In this document: positions 1 through 10,850 of the stretch, piece by piece
How positions within the stretch are numbered: position 1 is the first letter of the stretch
Layout of the letters: each line of letters begins with the position of its first letter
DNA from: Protula sp. h YS-2021
Taxonomy: Eukaryota > Annelida > Polychaeta > Sabellida > Serpulidae
NCBI GenBank assembly: GCA_949752745.1
Contig: OX457026.1
Location: 33,409,911-33,473,910 of the forward strand
Reading direction: 5' to 3'
Length of the DNA: 64,000 nucleotides
The notes under the pieces: model-generated
Databases searched by the model: none
What the model was told of the DNA's origin: nothing
The model's input: only the letters and a program-made list of their open reading frames with translations
Position numbers and translations under genes: made by a program

Positions 1-2065
1 ACCGCCTCCCTTATCTTCTCTTTTAAATCGAAAATTACTTTAAAATAGCACTACCTCTAACCGTTTTTGTAGCTTCCGGTTTTTGACATTGACCATGACT
101 GAAATGGTCAAGATCACAGAGGTACCGCTTACATAACGCTTTTTATGCTGAAACGGTCGAAATTAGCTCAATATATATATATCTCTACCCGTTTTCGAGA
201 TAATGGCCCATCTCCAGTTTTTGACTTTCACCATGACCGAGGAGGTCAAGGTCACCGAGGTATCGCTTACATATTGTTTTCTAGGCCCAAAGAGTCGAAA
301 ATAAGCTCATAGCGTAATCGCCCTATCTCTAACCGTTTTTGAGATAAATGGCCCATTTCGTCTTTTGACTTTGACTATAATCGAGGAGGTCAAGGTCACC
401 GAGATGTATCATACCTATAGCCTTTCAGTCCGAAAGGGTCGAAATCGCTGTATCTCTAACCGCTTTCGAGATATTGGTTAACTTCCAGTTTTCAACATTG
501 ACCATGACCGAGGAGGTCAAGGTCACCGAGGTACCCCCCTACATATAGTCTTTTAGGCCCAAAGGCTAAAAAGTAACTAAAAATGCTCTGTTTCTAATCG
601 CTTTCGAGATAATGGCCATCTTCTGGTTTTAGACATCGACAATGGCAGAGGAGGTCAAGATCAGCGAGTTATCGCTTACATATTGTTTCAGGCCCAATCC
701 GTTTACAAGATTATGGTAAAATTCCGGTTTTTCACCGTCACTATGACCGAGGTGATCATGGTCACAGAGTTAGCCCTTACATATAGTCTTTTAGGCCCGA
801 AGGGTAGAAAATAAGCTCAAAATCGTTCTATCTCTAACCGTTTCGAGATAGTGGCCCACTTCCGTTTTTTGTACTTCGACCATGGCCGAGGAGGTCATAG
901 TCACCGGGTACCCCTTACATTCATTTTTTAAAAATGCTCCGCTTCTAACCATTTTGGAGATAATGGCCAACTTCCGGGTTTAGACTTCGACTATGGCCGA
1001 CATGCTCTTTTAGGCCCAAAAGCTCGAAAATCAGCTCAAAATCGCTGTATCTCTAACCTCTTTCGAGATAACGGTTAACTTCAGGTTTTTCACATTGACC
1101 ATGACCAAGGGGGTCAAGATCACCGAGGTATCCTTACTTATAGTGTTTTAGGCCCAAAGGGTCGAATATGAGTTCAACATCGCTGTATCTCCAACCGTTT
1201 TCGTGACAATGGCCAACTTCGGGTTTGAGACATGGACCATGGCTGAGGAGGTCAAGATCACCGAGGTATCGCTTACATATCGTTTTAGACTTAAGAGACG
1301 AAAGTAAATTCATAACGTAACCGCCCTATCTCTAACTGTTTTCGAGATAAAGGCCCATTTCGGCTCTTGACTTTGACCATGACCGAGGAAGTTAAGGTCA
1401 CCTTAGTACCCTTTACATTTGGTCCGTAAGGCCCAAAGGATCGGAAATAGCTCAAAAATGCTCTGTTTCTAATGTTTTACAATTAGTCTGTTAGTTACCA
1501 AAGGCTGAAAGTAAGCCCAAAATCGCTTCTTCTCTAAACATTTTCGAGATAATGGTCAACTTCCGGTTTTGGGCTTTGACGATGACCGAGGAGGTCAAGG
1601 TCACCTTGGTACCTCTGACATACAGTTTATGTAGAAAGGGTCGAAATTGAGCTCAAAATCGCTCTATATCTAACTGTTTATGAGATAATGGCCCATTTCG
1701 GCTCTTGACTTTGACCATGACCGAGGAAGTCAAGGTCACCCTGGTACCCCTTACATTTAGTCTTTAAGGCTCAAAGGATCGGAAATAGCTCAAAAATGCT
1801 CTGTTTCTAATCTTTTGAATTTAGTCTGTTAGGCACAAAGGGCTGAAAATAAGCCCAAAATCGCTTCTTCTCTAAACATTTTCGAGATAATGGGCAACTT
1901 CCGGTTTGGAGCTTTGACGATGACCGAGGAGGTCAAGGTCACCTTGGTACCTCTGACATACAGTTTATGTAGAAAGGGTCGAAATTGAGCTCAGAATCGC
2001 TCTATATCTATTAAACTGTTTATGAGATAATGGTCAATCGTTGTTTTCTAAGGTCATGGTAAAAT
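1..2065. repeat. Satellite array, ~140 bp units
   Basis: About 14 diverged head-to-tail units. Each runs through TCTCTAACCGTTTTCGAGATAATGG, shortened here to CTCTAACCGTTTTCGAGATA, then a CATGACCGAGGAGGTCAAGG segment, a GTACC...TTACATAT segment and TTTTAGGCCCAAAGGGTCGA. Spacing between the GGTCAAGGTCACC segments is roughly 125-150 bp, and the array is cut by the window edge. Related copies occur at 17.6-18.05 kb and, inverted, at 54.73-54.95 kb. No coding potential was seen. Confidence 0.9.
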
Positions 2066-2402
2066 GCGGATTTCACGACGTCTCATCACCCTCTGTCAAT
2101 GAGCCAAATGTTATCACTCATTAGCAAATGGGAAAAACCGAAACGCTGCAGTCAGCTTAATCTTGGACTCATATACTGCAATCGCTCTCATTGCAGACAT
2201 TCGGGCAATCGATATGCCTATGCTGATATCATACCAGTTCCTTTAACTGCGAAATCAAGGGATTTGACTGCTTTCTAATGGACGTCAGTGGCTTGACTTG
2301 GGCGGGGTGATACTAATTAAAATATTTGATTGATTTGGAGATCGATGAGTCCTCCCCTGAATGTAGCCCGAAACTGGTTTTAGCATTGCTGCGATCACCG
2401 AC
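2066..2402. other. Unassigned spacer
   Basis: Unique-looking sequence between the satellite and the DIRS-like remnant. It may be the degraded 3' end of that element, but I saw no terminal repeat. Confidence 0.4.
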
Positions 2403-2984
2403 CTATAACCTTCTGTAGAAGATAGCCTTAGGTTTAACTTTCCATGTAAGAAATTTAAAAAATCGGCTACGACCCGTGGAAAGCCTTGAATTGGTCAAGC
2501 TTGTGCACCATCCCAAAAACTTATTCCACTGTATCGATATATTTTTAGATGGTGATGGCTTGCGTACCTGATGGAGATGTGGGATGATCGAATGTGCTCT
2601 TAGTGTGGTTGATGTAGATATTCCGGATGACAGGGGATTTGAAGACACATCTCTACTTTCTAATTGGTGCCTCCTTGCTTGCGAAGATAAGTCACTGCAT
2701 TGTGGGGATATCCACCATTGCACGTCTTCAATTGCTTTCGAAGCGATGACCACTAGCCTGTGATGCCCCTTTCCAGAGCTGATTTTACTGCCCTTTGATT
2801 TTGTTTGTGGTAAAGTTTGCCCAGTTGAACTGTCTTTTCTGTAGCTACTAGTAGCCCCCAGCAGAGACTCCATTCGGGTAAGCTTCATGGGTTGATAAGA
2901 AGTGACGTGTCGAAAAGCTAAGACGATTCTTTCCCATCTCTGTTTTGTGGTATAGGTTCTGACTGACTCCAGAACCCACTTTCC

Positions 2985-3480
2985 TCACATAAAGGTCATT
3001 TGTTGCTTTAGCACAAGTTCTGATTTTGTCAAATTGACCATAAAACTTGCCCGAACCGCTTGTCCTGCTAAGAGGAGTGCTTGAGGCCAGGCTTGGGATT
3101 CATCTCTGTGGGCTAGGAATAAGACATCCAGGCACTGAAATACGGGCATATCCTGCAGCCTGGCCCACGTTTTCAACACTTTCATCACTTTCGAGAATAT
3201 ACGGGACAGTGGAAAGGCCGACAGGAAGTGGCAGAAACTAGATCAGGTATTTGCGGCTTCTCCGATTTATTGGGATCTGGAGGCACGCATCTGAAAGATG
3301 ATGGTACGGAGAAATTAGTTTAGTTCTGGCAAGTCTATGACCCATCTCGAGCCTTTATTCTCTTGGGAACCAGAAATACCCGACTGACAAAGTCCTGTTC
3401 GTAGTCTGGCATTTCCTGTACAGCCCTTTTGTTTAGTAGCTTTCGCACCATATCTTCCAGAGCCTACTCCTGCTCAGAGC
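2985..3480 (-). pseudogene. DIRS-type reverse transcriptase fragment
   Basis: Reading the minus strand from about 3480, the order is LLNKRAVQEM, FVSRVFLVPK, a PVGLST-like segment, KVLKTWARLQDMPVFQC, then NLTKSELVLKQQMTF. This is the order of RT motifs in DIRS-group elements (entry helix, substrate loop, catalytic palm, primer grip). The catalytic YLDD is degraded to CLDV, and at least two frame changes are needed to read through. It cannot encode an active enzyme. Confidence 0.65.
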
Positions 3481-3597
3481 CATGGCTGTAGGAGGTCGCT
3501 ATGAGATTTGAAGCTTTGGAACAGACAGGCACTGTAAGGCATGTGCCCGTGTTGTCCTTCTTGAATGGAAGGGCATACTTCTGTCGGGGCCAACTGA

Positions 3598-4888
3598 CTA
3601 CCCCACATGGGCTCCCATTTCTATCCAGATTTTGTAGAAATAGCCTTGCCTTCCTTCTGTGAGCCCTGAGTCTTTGCAGTTCAGTAGCTCCTTTATTTCT
3701 TGCGAAAAAGGAACGGCATCGGCTGAAAATGAATCCTTCACTTCGAGGCGGTGTGGTGGTTCGTTGCTAATTGTATTGCTGTGAGACATGGTGACTGGTG
3801 GTGCTGTCGTAATGTTGCCTCTGTCTCTTGGCTGAAAGGGAGTGGTGTCGTGACAAAGGTGCAGACCTCATCCCTCTGTGTTGCCTCTTGAAGCAACCCT
3901 AGTGGGAAAGTTTCTCGCATAGGGGCGTCTAGGGCGAGACATCAGCGCTCAGTTTTTTCATATATCGCTGTTTTCTGGGTTGACTCTCTCCATGTCTTGA
4001 CGAGCGATTGGTTCTGATTGACTCAAGATGCTCGAATGTCTAAACTTTCTAGCAGCTTTGACCGAGCACCAGCAATGCGTCAAGGACGCGTCCCTTCGCA
4101 ACTGTACCATCAAGATTAGTTGATTTGCCGCTATCTTTGAAGTATCCCGAGTATCAAGGGAAACGCACTCCAGTAGTTTCAACACCAAGTTATCGGATCT
4201 ACCCCTTTGGGCTAGCGCCTCCTTCAATGCCCTTCCAGGGTTTTAGCGTCCTTTTTCACATGGGGGATATCCGAGTCTGGTATTGCTCTGGGCATCCACA
4301 TTTTTCTTTTGTCGGGTTGCTCTAGCAACTCGATTGGAATAACATTGTTCAGAGATCTATATGCGGCAGATATGATTCCCAGTTGCTTGGATTGGTAGAG
4401 TCGCGCCATGATCTTGCCCTCACCCAAGTTCATTCGCTGAAATTCTCTCTGCCTGGCCCCGCCGCATTGCCGACTCCGTCACTGGTTATCAGAGCCAGAA
4501 ATGCCTCCTGCTGTGACTCTTCACTGTGCAATGTCAGCCGAATGGGAGGCTGCTCTTTGTCTACATAGGGGCTAGCCGCTTCTACCGTCGCCAGTCGCGT
4601 AATATCTTTAATTACGTCCCTGAACGGTATATCTCTGGCAAAACTGGAATAGTCTGTGCTGCCGACGGTGATGGAGGCTATCCTGAGACGATAGGGTTGG
4701 GGGAAGATGGGGTGCGGATTTGGGGCCTGCCTGCCGCTGCTGGGCCCTGTAATACTACTGCCCTTTTTCGACGATCGCAGTTCGTGCAGGAGCCGGATAG
4801 GCTGGGTCAGTGCTTCCACTTCTTCCTCTTGAAATTTATCAAGAGAGAACTTACCAGCGCCACAGCCTGTTTCCGTGTCTTTCAACAT
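3598..4888 (-). pseudogene. Gag-like ORF fragments of the DIRS-like element
   Basis: Overlapping minus-strand ORF pieces (152, 69, 89, 60 and 63 residues) precede the RT and read in different frames, as expected of a decayed ORF. The longest, 4888-4430, holds QPPIRLTLHSEESQQEAF, which resembles QPIQLALQNAPNPHDC in the 48 kb fragment. The 4227-3958 piece has ANQLILMVQLRRDA, a gag-like helical segment. No zinc knuckle was seen. The gag assignment comes mainly from position and from the second copy. Confidence 0.45.
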
Positions 4889-4910
4889 CCAATTTGAGAG
4901 TAAAGTCCCA

Positions 4911-7105
4911 ACAGATAATGAGATTGACTATGCCCTTAGTATTTTAAGGTAAAGATGAATCTCCTGACTCGTGGGGAAAGTATGACACAGATGGTACGGT
5001 GGCAAAGACCGAGTTTGTTTACTCGTGGTTAACAATTCCCGGTTGTTATTCAGCTTGACATTCAAAACACTGTTAAACTTCCGTTGTCACATTAAGCTAA
5101 TTTTTTGTCGCTATTGTTGTCGTAAACATTCGAGTGTTTCCAGTATTGCATAACGAGGCAAATTTTAATGTTTATTTACATTGTAAGCCTACACGTGCAG
5201 AAAAGTTCAATTCACAATTTATACGTCGATTAATCCAAACGAGGGAAATACCCTCTAAACGTGGAGATAAAGGAACGCTAGCTTTTTCGAAGTAAAACGG
5301 GGTTAATTTTAAAATTATATTTCAAGACTATAGCCTGAGAAATAAGTAAAGAATTGAACATGCCATACAAGTTGCATGCACGTTTTGATATCAACACGCT
5401 ATCGGTGAATGTGCTGAAACAAATGATATGGTCTTCGGTCCTGTCAGAGAAAATATACGGATTTGCATTAATGATAATGAAGTAGAATTTGTAATGTGTA
5501 CGAAATGTTAATATCAATATCATAGGAATATTAATAGATTCGAAATTCGCGTGGTACGAGCATATATTAATGAGGTAATGGCTAAATTATCAAAGTCTGG
5601 GCAAATATTTAAAATGAAGAATGCTGCTATTATATTTATTAAACAGAAATGCCTAATTAGAATGATTGGTAAAGTAAGCAAATATGCTCTATTAGCTTGT
5701 TCTGTCAACTTGGTGTGATAATTTTTTTGGATCTAGCAGAAGCTAATACCTTGTATATTATGCTCAGAACATTTCACAAAGAACTGTCAATTAAGCCGCA
5801 GAACCACTTTGAAATGGGTAACGTGGATATGAAGCATGTTACTCGTCAAAAGATTATGCTAACTGCGTGTCTGCAGTTGGTCTTAAACTATGGAAAGCAG
5901 ATTCAGTGGAATACTGGACGGTTTAAGGACACAACTAAAGAAGTTGCTAGAAAAATATAATTTTTCGGTATGGCAAATTTCCAATTGAGAATTGTGTTAT
6001 TGTGTTAAATCACGTAAGTCTAAATTTGTTTTCTTTTGTTTTATAACTGAAGTATAATAAATCTAATGAAGATCTGTAATTAAAACTACTGTAAGGGCGG
6101 ACACTTGAAAAGTTGTTTTAGCTTCTTGTCTGGCGTTTCTAGTTTGTTAACTAATAAGTTTAATATGGTGCGTTGTTTGCTGCGGAGTCGGGACTCATGA
6201 AACAGCGCCGTCCTTCTGTCCCTCCGTCTGTCTGTCCTGTACTAATAGAATAGCATATATTGGAGCTTTGCGTTGTTTGGTTATTTTTCGTTTTTGTTTG
6301 GAAATATTTTGAAAAAAATGCCATCATAAATAAAGATTTTGAAATTGTGCTTGCGCCTTATCTCAGCGAGTATTCAACGGATTCCGTTTCTTTCTTCCAC
6401 AAAGAAAGACTATATTTTTGAGCTCTGCAGCTTGTCACTATTTTCATTTTTTTTCTTTAAAATGTGAAAAAGAGATTTTTAGAGCTGCCACTGCAGCTGT
6501 GAACTTTTGTACGCACCATATGTCGGGTACTACTTATTCATATTTACTTTTCTTTAAATTATAGGTAAAACAATTCCATGGGAAATGAGGATTACTAATA
6601 TTAAAGATGATGTGTGCTCAGATCCGTCATTGAAAGGATGACAATAGCAGGTTTCGAAATTGCAGGGCGAGGGAGGGTTTTCCCGAAGTATTTTCTGTCT
6701 GAATATCTTTTGGCCTCTTCCCCATTGGACTCGAATGCTTTTACTGGTTAGCTGATCACCCTTACGCCCCCCCCCAACACCCCCAATTCCCCGTCATTAC
6801 AAAAATATGTGTAAAAAAAGCCAACTTTCGCAGTTCCACCTCTTCTCAAAAATACGTATTCCAGTCAGATTCTATATTTAAAACGTGATTCTGTCCAAAA
6901 CTTGACACTTGAAAGTTTCCAAGAAATTGTCCTTTCTGGGAGCAGTGGCCTGATTTTTCTTTTGTTGTATCTTAAAACAGAGAAATTTTAAGCAAGAGTG
7001 GTTTCCTGTCGGAGACACTACGAGTCGCGAGTTTGTTTCTCACCACAAACCTATGGCTGTATAATTGTACAAAAATTGTGCAATTAATACAGCAGAAAAT
7101 TTTAA
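4911..7105. other. Unassigned intergenic DNA
   Basis: AT-rich DNA with only short ORFs; the longest is 87 codons at 5697-5960 (plus) and has no recognisable motif. A CCGTCTGTCTGTCCTG-type tract lies near 6210-6240, resembling the dispersed repeat at 61.9 kb, and a C-rich run is at 6765-6790. Confidence 0.5.
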
Positions 7106-7109
7106 TTTT

Positions 7110-7535
7110 TTGGAAGCACTGTTTATGTTATCCAGGGCACAAACATTTTCTGCACATGATTGTTATTATTCAGAAAATAAATCAATGAAGTTGCATTGAT
7201 ATGAATTAATTTTACGCGGCGCGTAAGTAATTTGTTTCGCATTCCAGAATTTAAAAATCTACTCGAAAAGATGTGATATCCAGCAATCAGATTCGTGGTA
7301 AAGCGCTTGTGCACCGTCATTCTTCAAAGAAACACTTGACGTTTAATGATATTGCACGAAAAGATTACGGCGAAGTAAAAGAGCGCGAATAAATTGAATA
7401 AATATGTGTAAAATATATATTTCGCACGACAATAGAAATTGTCGCCACGCCATTTTAATGATCGCGAGAAAAAAATTACAGCATGTAGGTTTTGAATGTT
7501 TGGACGAATGCACCGCAATAGAAACAATCTGTGTG
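7110..7535 (+). repeat. Dispersed CGCGAA-family repeat, copy 1
   Basis: Shares ordered blocks with the copies at 11.58-12.07 kb and (inverted) 12.72-13.23 kb: a block near GACGTTTAATGAT, then AAAGAGCGCGAATAAA, a GATCGCGAGAAAAAA block and a GTTTTGAATGTTTGGACG end. Diverged, without an ORF. Looks like a non-autonomous element of unknown class. Confidence 0.55.
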
Positions 7536-8279
7536 AAAAGTTTGGCGGTTTTAAACCTGAAATATTAAATGTGTGTATACTAAGCCAAATTTCACACTCA
7601 GTAATCTGCTTATGTCAAGAACCCATGCATATTTATTATTTAATTAAAAGTATTAAAAGAGAAACACCTTCTGATTACGTAAAAAGATAAAGCTGTACAG
7701 ACTTTTCGTTGGAAAATTCCGAATAAAGCAAAACTGTGTTGATTGGACAAACTAGAGGAAAAAAAGTCCGCGATGCCAATCTTGATGTCACCAGGATAAT
7801 AAAATTCCGTAATGTATATTGGAAGAAAGCAATCTAATATCGCTGAAATTTCCTATTTGAACCATATCTGTAAAAAATATGGGGCCAGATTGCTAGAGCA
7901 GTACTCAAAATTACGTCAATGATGAATTTACTGCTACAGGATACATTTAAATGTTTAAAATTCAGTTGAGCGAAAATCTAGCTATAACGGGTGATTATGG
8001 GTAATGAATTATTCCGGTAACAAAATTTTATCACAGATTAAGCTTAATCAAATATCCCATGAAAAAAGTAAAAATGTTGTAATGTTTGATCTGTTTCATA
8101 AACGAGGCTGGAATAAAAAAGCTGGTTGCATAGCCATAAATGTTAATGGTCAGCAATAAAGAAATGTCTGTGTAAGTATATACAGGGTCGCACATTGTAC
8201 ACACATTTGCATTTTTTACATTAAAGGTTTTTAGAGCTTGTGAGCACCTAATAACGACACACGATCGCATTGAAAGAAA
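7536..8279. other. Unassigned AT-rich DNA
   Basis: No ORF longer than about 80 codons, no RNA gene and no clear repeat were recognised. Confidence 0.4.
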
Positions 8280-8404
8280 GGCTGTTCAAAGTCCTTAAGA
8301 AATTAAAAAGGACATGTATATTTCAATTTTTCTCGCCATCGTTTAAATGGCAATTTCCTTAGCCGCGCAACATTTAAACTGGACGCATCAGTAGGGGAAA
8401 AGTG
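8280..8404 (-). repeat. CGCGAA-family repeat, copy 2, left part
   Basis: The segment TGGCAATTTCCTTAGCCGCG followed by CAACATTTAAA matches 12.79-12.82 kb, where the same repeat is uninterrupted. The rest of this copy resumes at about 10.575 kb, so the foldback element between them is an insertion into this repeat. Confidence 0.6.
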
Positions 8405-8408
8405 GGGG

Positions 8409-8545
8409 TTCTAAAACAGGAAGTGACGTCATAATGACGTCACGAGGTGTTTTAGAATCCCCATGGGGCTTCTAAAACAGTGACGGCATTGTTTTAGAAC
8501 CCCCATGGTGCTTCTAAAACAGTGACGTCATTGTTTTAGAACCCT
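8409..8545. repeat. Three consecutive hairpins with TGACGTCA or variant loops
   Basis: Three adjacent inverted repeats use the stem TTCTAAAACA / TGTTTTAGAA, at about 8409-8461, 8467-8505 and 8511-8545. The first loop holds GTGACGTCATAATGACGTCA, the second a GTGACGGCAT variant, and the third TGACGTCA. Confidence 0.7.
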
Positions 8546-8752
8546 CATGGGGATAGTAAAACAGTGACGTCATATGAACGTCAGTTCTGGAACAGGAAGT
8601 GACGTCATACTGACGTCATAGGGTGTTCCAGAACTGTCATGACAGTTTTGGACCAGATGGTGATTGATAGAGCGCGCGCCCGTGTGAATGACGTCATCAT
8701 GACGTCATCATGACGATATAATGACGTCATCATCATAGCGTTATCATGACGT
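8503..8752 (+). repeat. Left inverted arm of foldback element
   Basis: Reverse complement of 10365-10573 with few differences. Shared blocks include GGAACAGGAAGTGACGTCAT, GTTTTGGACCAGATGGTGAT and TAGAGCGCGCGCCCGTGTGA. A block of about 24 bp present here is missing from the right arm. Confidence 0.85.
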
Positions 8753-9119
8753 CATAATGACCGTATGACGTCATGACATTATACTAAGACTCTCCTAAGC
8801 AGCATAACCCTAAGTCACCTGTCAATCATCATGACGTCATCAGTCACGTGGCCTGTCAATTATCGGTCATGTGACCCTAACACTAACAAGACTGCCAGAC
8901 CACTTTTTGACGTCATAATGACGTCAGACCCCTAGGAGACGTCCTTTCTACCATCTGTCTATCATGAGGAAACGAGAGTTCCACGCCACTTTTTTCTAGA
9001 ACATTCTATTGGTCCAGAACCCCCATGGGTGTTCCACGCCACTTGTGACGTCATACTGACGTCAGACCCCTAGGAGACGTCCCTTCTACAATCTGTCTAT
9101 CATACCTTCATAATACACA

Positions 9120-9245
9120 TTCATAATGCACTCTATGGTTTAGGGTTAGGCTGCCCATACCCGGGCTCGAACCACCAACCTTCCGAGCATTGGTCCGACC
9201 AGGAGTTCCACGCTCTAACAACTGAGCTATTCCGGACTGAACCAG
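9120..9245 (-). mobile_element. tRNA-derived SINE head or tRNA pseudogene
   Basis: On the minus strand, an A-box-like TAGCTCAGTTGTTAGAGCG (9229-9211) is followed by a B-box-like GGTTCGAGCCC (9173-9163). Spacing is tRNA-like, but the arms do not form a full cloverleaf and the body continues past the tRNA part. A tRNA-related SINE is more likely than a functional tRNA. Confidence 0.6.
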
Positions 9246-9284
9246 AATGTTTTTTTTGAAAACATGCCATATAAGGCACAATGC

Positions 9285-9515
9285 ACGATAAATTTCAGTG
9301 TGCACTCGTTCAGAACGTGGGGGAAACCGATCAATAAATTTCAGAGTGCACTCGTTCAGAGCGTTGGGGAAACCGATCGATAAATTTCAGAGTGCACTCG
9401 TTCAGAGCGTGGGGGAAACCGATCGATAAATTTCAGAGTGCACTCGTTAAGAGTGTGGGAACGATCGATAAATTTCAGAGTGCACTCGTTTAGAGCGTGG
9501 AACGATCAATAAATC
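9285..9515 (+). repeat. Tandem repeat, ~46 bp unit, about 4.5 copies
   Basis: Units read GATAAATTTCAGAGTGCACT, then CGTTCAGAGCGTGG, then GGAAACCGATC, with later copies shortened. Lies inside the foldback element. Confidence 0.85.
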
Positions 9516-9559
9516 TGAGAAGGAATGGGATTTTCCCTACGGTAAGTCTAATGTTATGT

Positions 9560-9990
9560 TTTAGGTTCTAGTAGTTGGAAAATGGTACTTCTAAACCACA
9601 TTTAACAAATGTAGTTTTTGGAAAACATATAATGTATAAAATAAGTTTTAGCATTTTACCATGCTACTTATTCAAATGTTCTAAAGTTATAGTAGTGCAA
9701 AAATGGTGGTTCTAGATCAACTTTAACAAATTTAGTTTTTAACACCATATGATATATAAAATAAGTTTTAACATTTTAGCATGCTACTTATTTGAATGTT
9801 CTAAAGTCATAGTAGTAGGAAAATGGTGGTTCTAGACCAACTTTAACAAATTTTGTTTTTTGACAACATATGATGTATAAAATAAGTTTGAACGTTTTAC
9901 CATGGTGGAGTAGGGTGAAAATCAGGGTTCTAAACCAACTTTAACAAATTTTGTTTTTTTAACAACATATGATGTATAAAATAAGTTAGT
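9560..9990 (+). repeat. Tandem repeat, ~115 bp unit, about 4 copies
   Basis: Each unit contains GGTTCTAGACCAACTTTAAC, TTTGTTTTTTGACAACATAT and ATGTATAAAATAAGTTT in the same order. Copies diverge moderately. Inside the foldback element; no coding sense. Confidence 0.8.
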
Positions 9991-10116
9991 GAGAAGAGCA
10001 CGCCGTTCAAACATGTATTCAAATGACAAGCCCCATTCGAAAGATGTGTTTGAATTATTTTTGGAACATATTACGTCATGGTATTGTTCAATAATTTTTT
10101 TTAACAAGTTCAACAA

Positions 10117-10362
10117 TTGTTGAACAGGTTGCTCAACATGTTCAACATGTTGAACATGTTGAACAACTTGTTGAACATGTTGAACAACTTGCTGAACATG
10201 TTGAACATATTGAACAACTTGTTGAACATATTGAACATGTTGAACATGTTTAACATGTTGAACAACTTGTTGAACATGTTGAACATGTTCAACATGTTGA
10301 ACAACTTGTTGAACATGTTGACCATGTTGAACATGTTGAACGTGTTGAACGTGTTGAGCATC
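10117..10362. repeat. TTGAACATG / TTGAACAAC minisatellite
   Basis: 9-bp units of TTGAACATG with TTGAACAAC variants, in phase with three. Both strands therefore give open frames (MLNMFN-type peptides), which I treat as non-coding. The lead-in TATTGTTCAATAA...TTTTTT also precedes the array at 56.56 kb. Confidence 0.9.
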
Positions 10363-10364
10363 AT

Positions 10365-10573
10365 GATAACGTTATGATGATGACGTCATGATGACGTCAT
10401 TCACACGGGCGCGCGCTCTATCAATCACCATCTGGTCCAAAACTGTTATGACAGTTCTGGAACACCCTATGACGTCAGTATGACGTCACTTCCTGTTCCA
10501 GAACTGACGTTCATATGATGTCACTGTTTTACTATCCCCATGGGGGACGTCACTGTTTTAGAAGCCCTATGGG
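10365..10573 (-). repeat. Right inverted arm of foldback element
   Basis: Pairs with 8503-8752. Begins after the TTGAACATG array and ends at CTATGGGGAAC, where sequence of the interrupted CGCGAA-family repeat resumes. Confidence 0.85.
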
Positions 10574-10574
10574 G

Positions 10575-10850
10575 AACATGCATTCGAATGACATTCTTTA
10601 AATTTTGGAACGCGAAAAAATTAATTATGGGGAGCGATAATTTTAATTAATATCAATAAAAATTCTATGATTTATTTTGAAAATAATAAAAACCACTTGC
10701 AGAAAATAGTAGTGAACTGGATCAAACAAGAGTGGTTCGCGAAAGAATATTTTCTAGTTTATTAATTGCACGTAAATACCACTGCGATACACCTGCTGGA
10801 GCGGGTGCCTTCGTGACATTTATGCACAATTATGTCGCCATAAATGTGTA
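10575..10850 (-). repeat. CGCGAA-family repeat, copy 2, right part
   Basis: ACATGCATTCGAATGAC, TTTTGGAACGCGAAAAAAT and a GTGGTTCGCGAAAGAATATT block match 12.98-13.20 kb in the same orientation. It continues the copy split by the foldback element. Confidence 0.65.

Larger units (their letters stand above)
2403..4910 (-). mobile_element. Decayed DIRS-like retrotransposon (gag-like, RT, RNase H)
   Basis: Minus-strand order is gag-like ORFs (4888-3600), reverse transcriptase (about 3480-2985), then an RNase H-like ORF (2888-2403). The RT has the DIRS-style entry motif FVSRVFLVPK (3391-3362) and, after frame breaks, a palm-like segment PVFQCLDVLFLA followed by VNLTKSELVLKQQ. The RNase H-like ORF has EDVQWWISP, a typical DIRS feature. 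Stops and frameshifts are frequent, so it is dead. No tyrosine recombinase domain and no split inverted repeats were found, so the DIRS label rests on the RT and RNase H motifs. Confidence 0.65.
8405..10574. mobile_element. Foldback (long-TIR) element rich in TGACGTCA sites
   Basis: The ends are long inverted arms (about 8503-8752 and 10365-10573) of ~210-250 bp that are nearly identical when one is reverse-complemented. Inside lie a tRNA-headed SINE-like stretch, two short tandem arrays and a TTGAACATG minisatellite. No transposase ORF is present. The left end has three extra hairpins outside the arm. Shared segments with the zinc-finger unit at 56.5-58.0 kb suggest one family. Superfamily and target-site duplication were not determined. 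Confidence 0.75.

Noticed and set aside
10110..10377. ORFs of LNMFNM type on both strands
   Set aside because: Translation of the 9-bp TTGAACATG array; same for 56450-56854 and 57706-57975.
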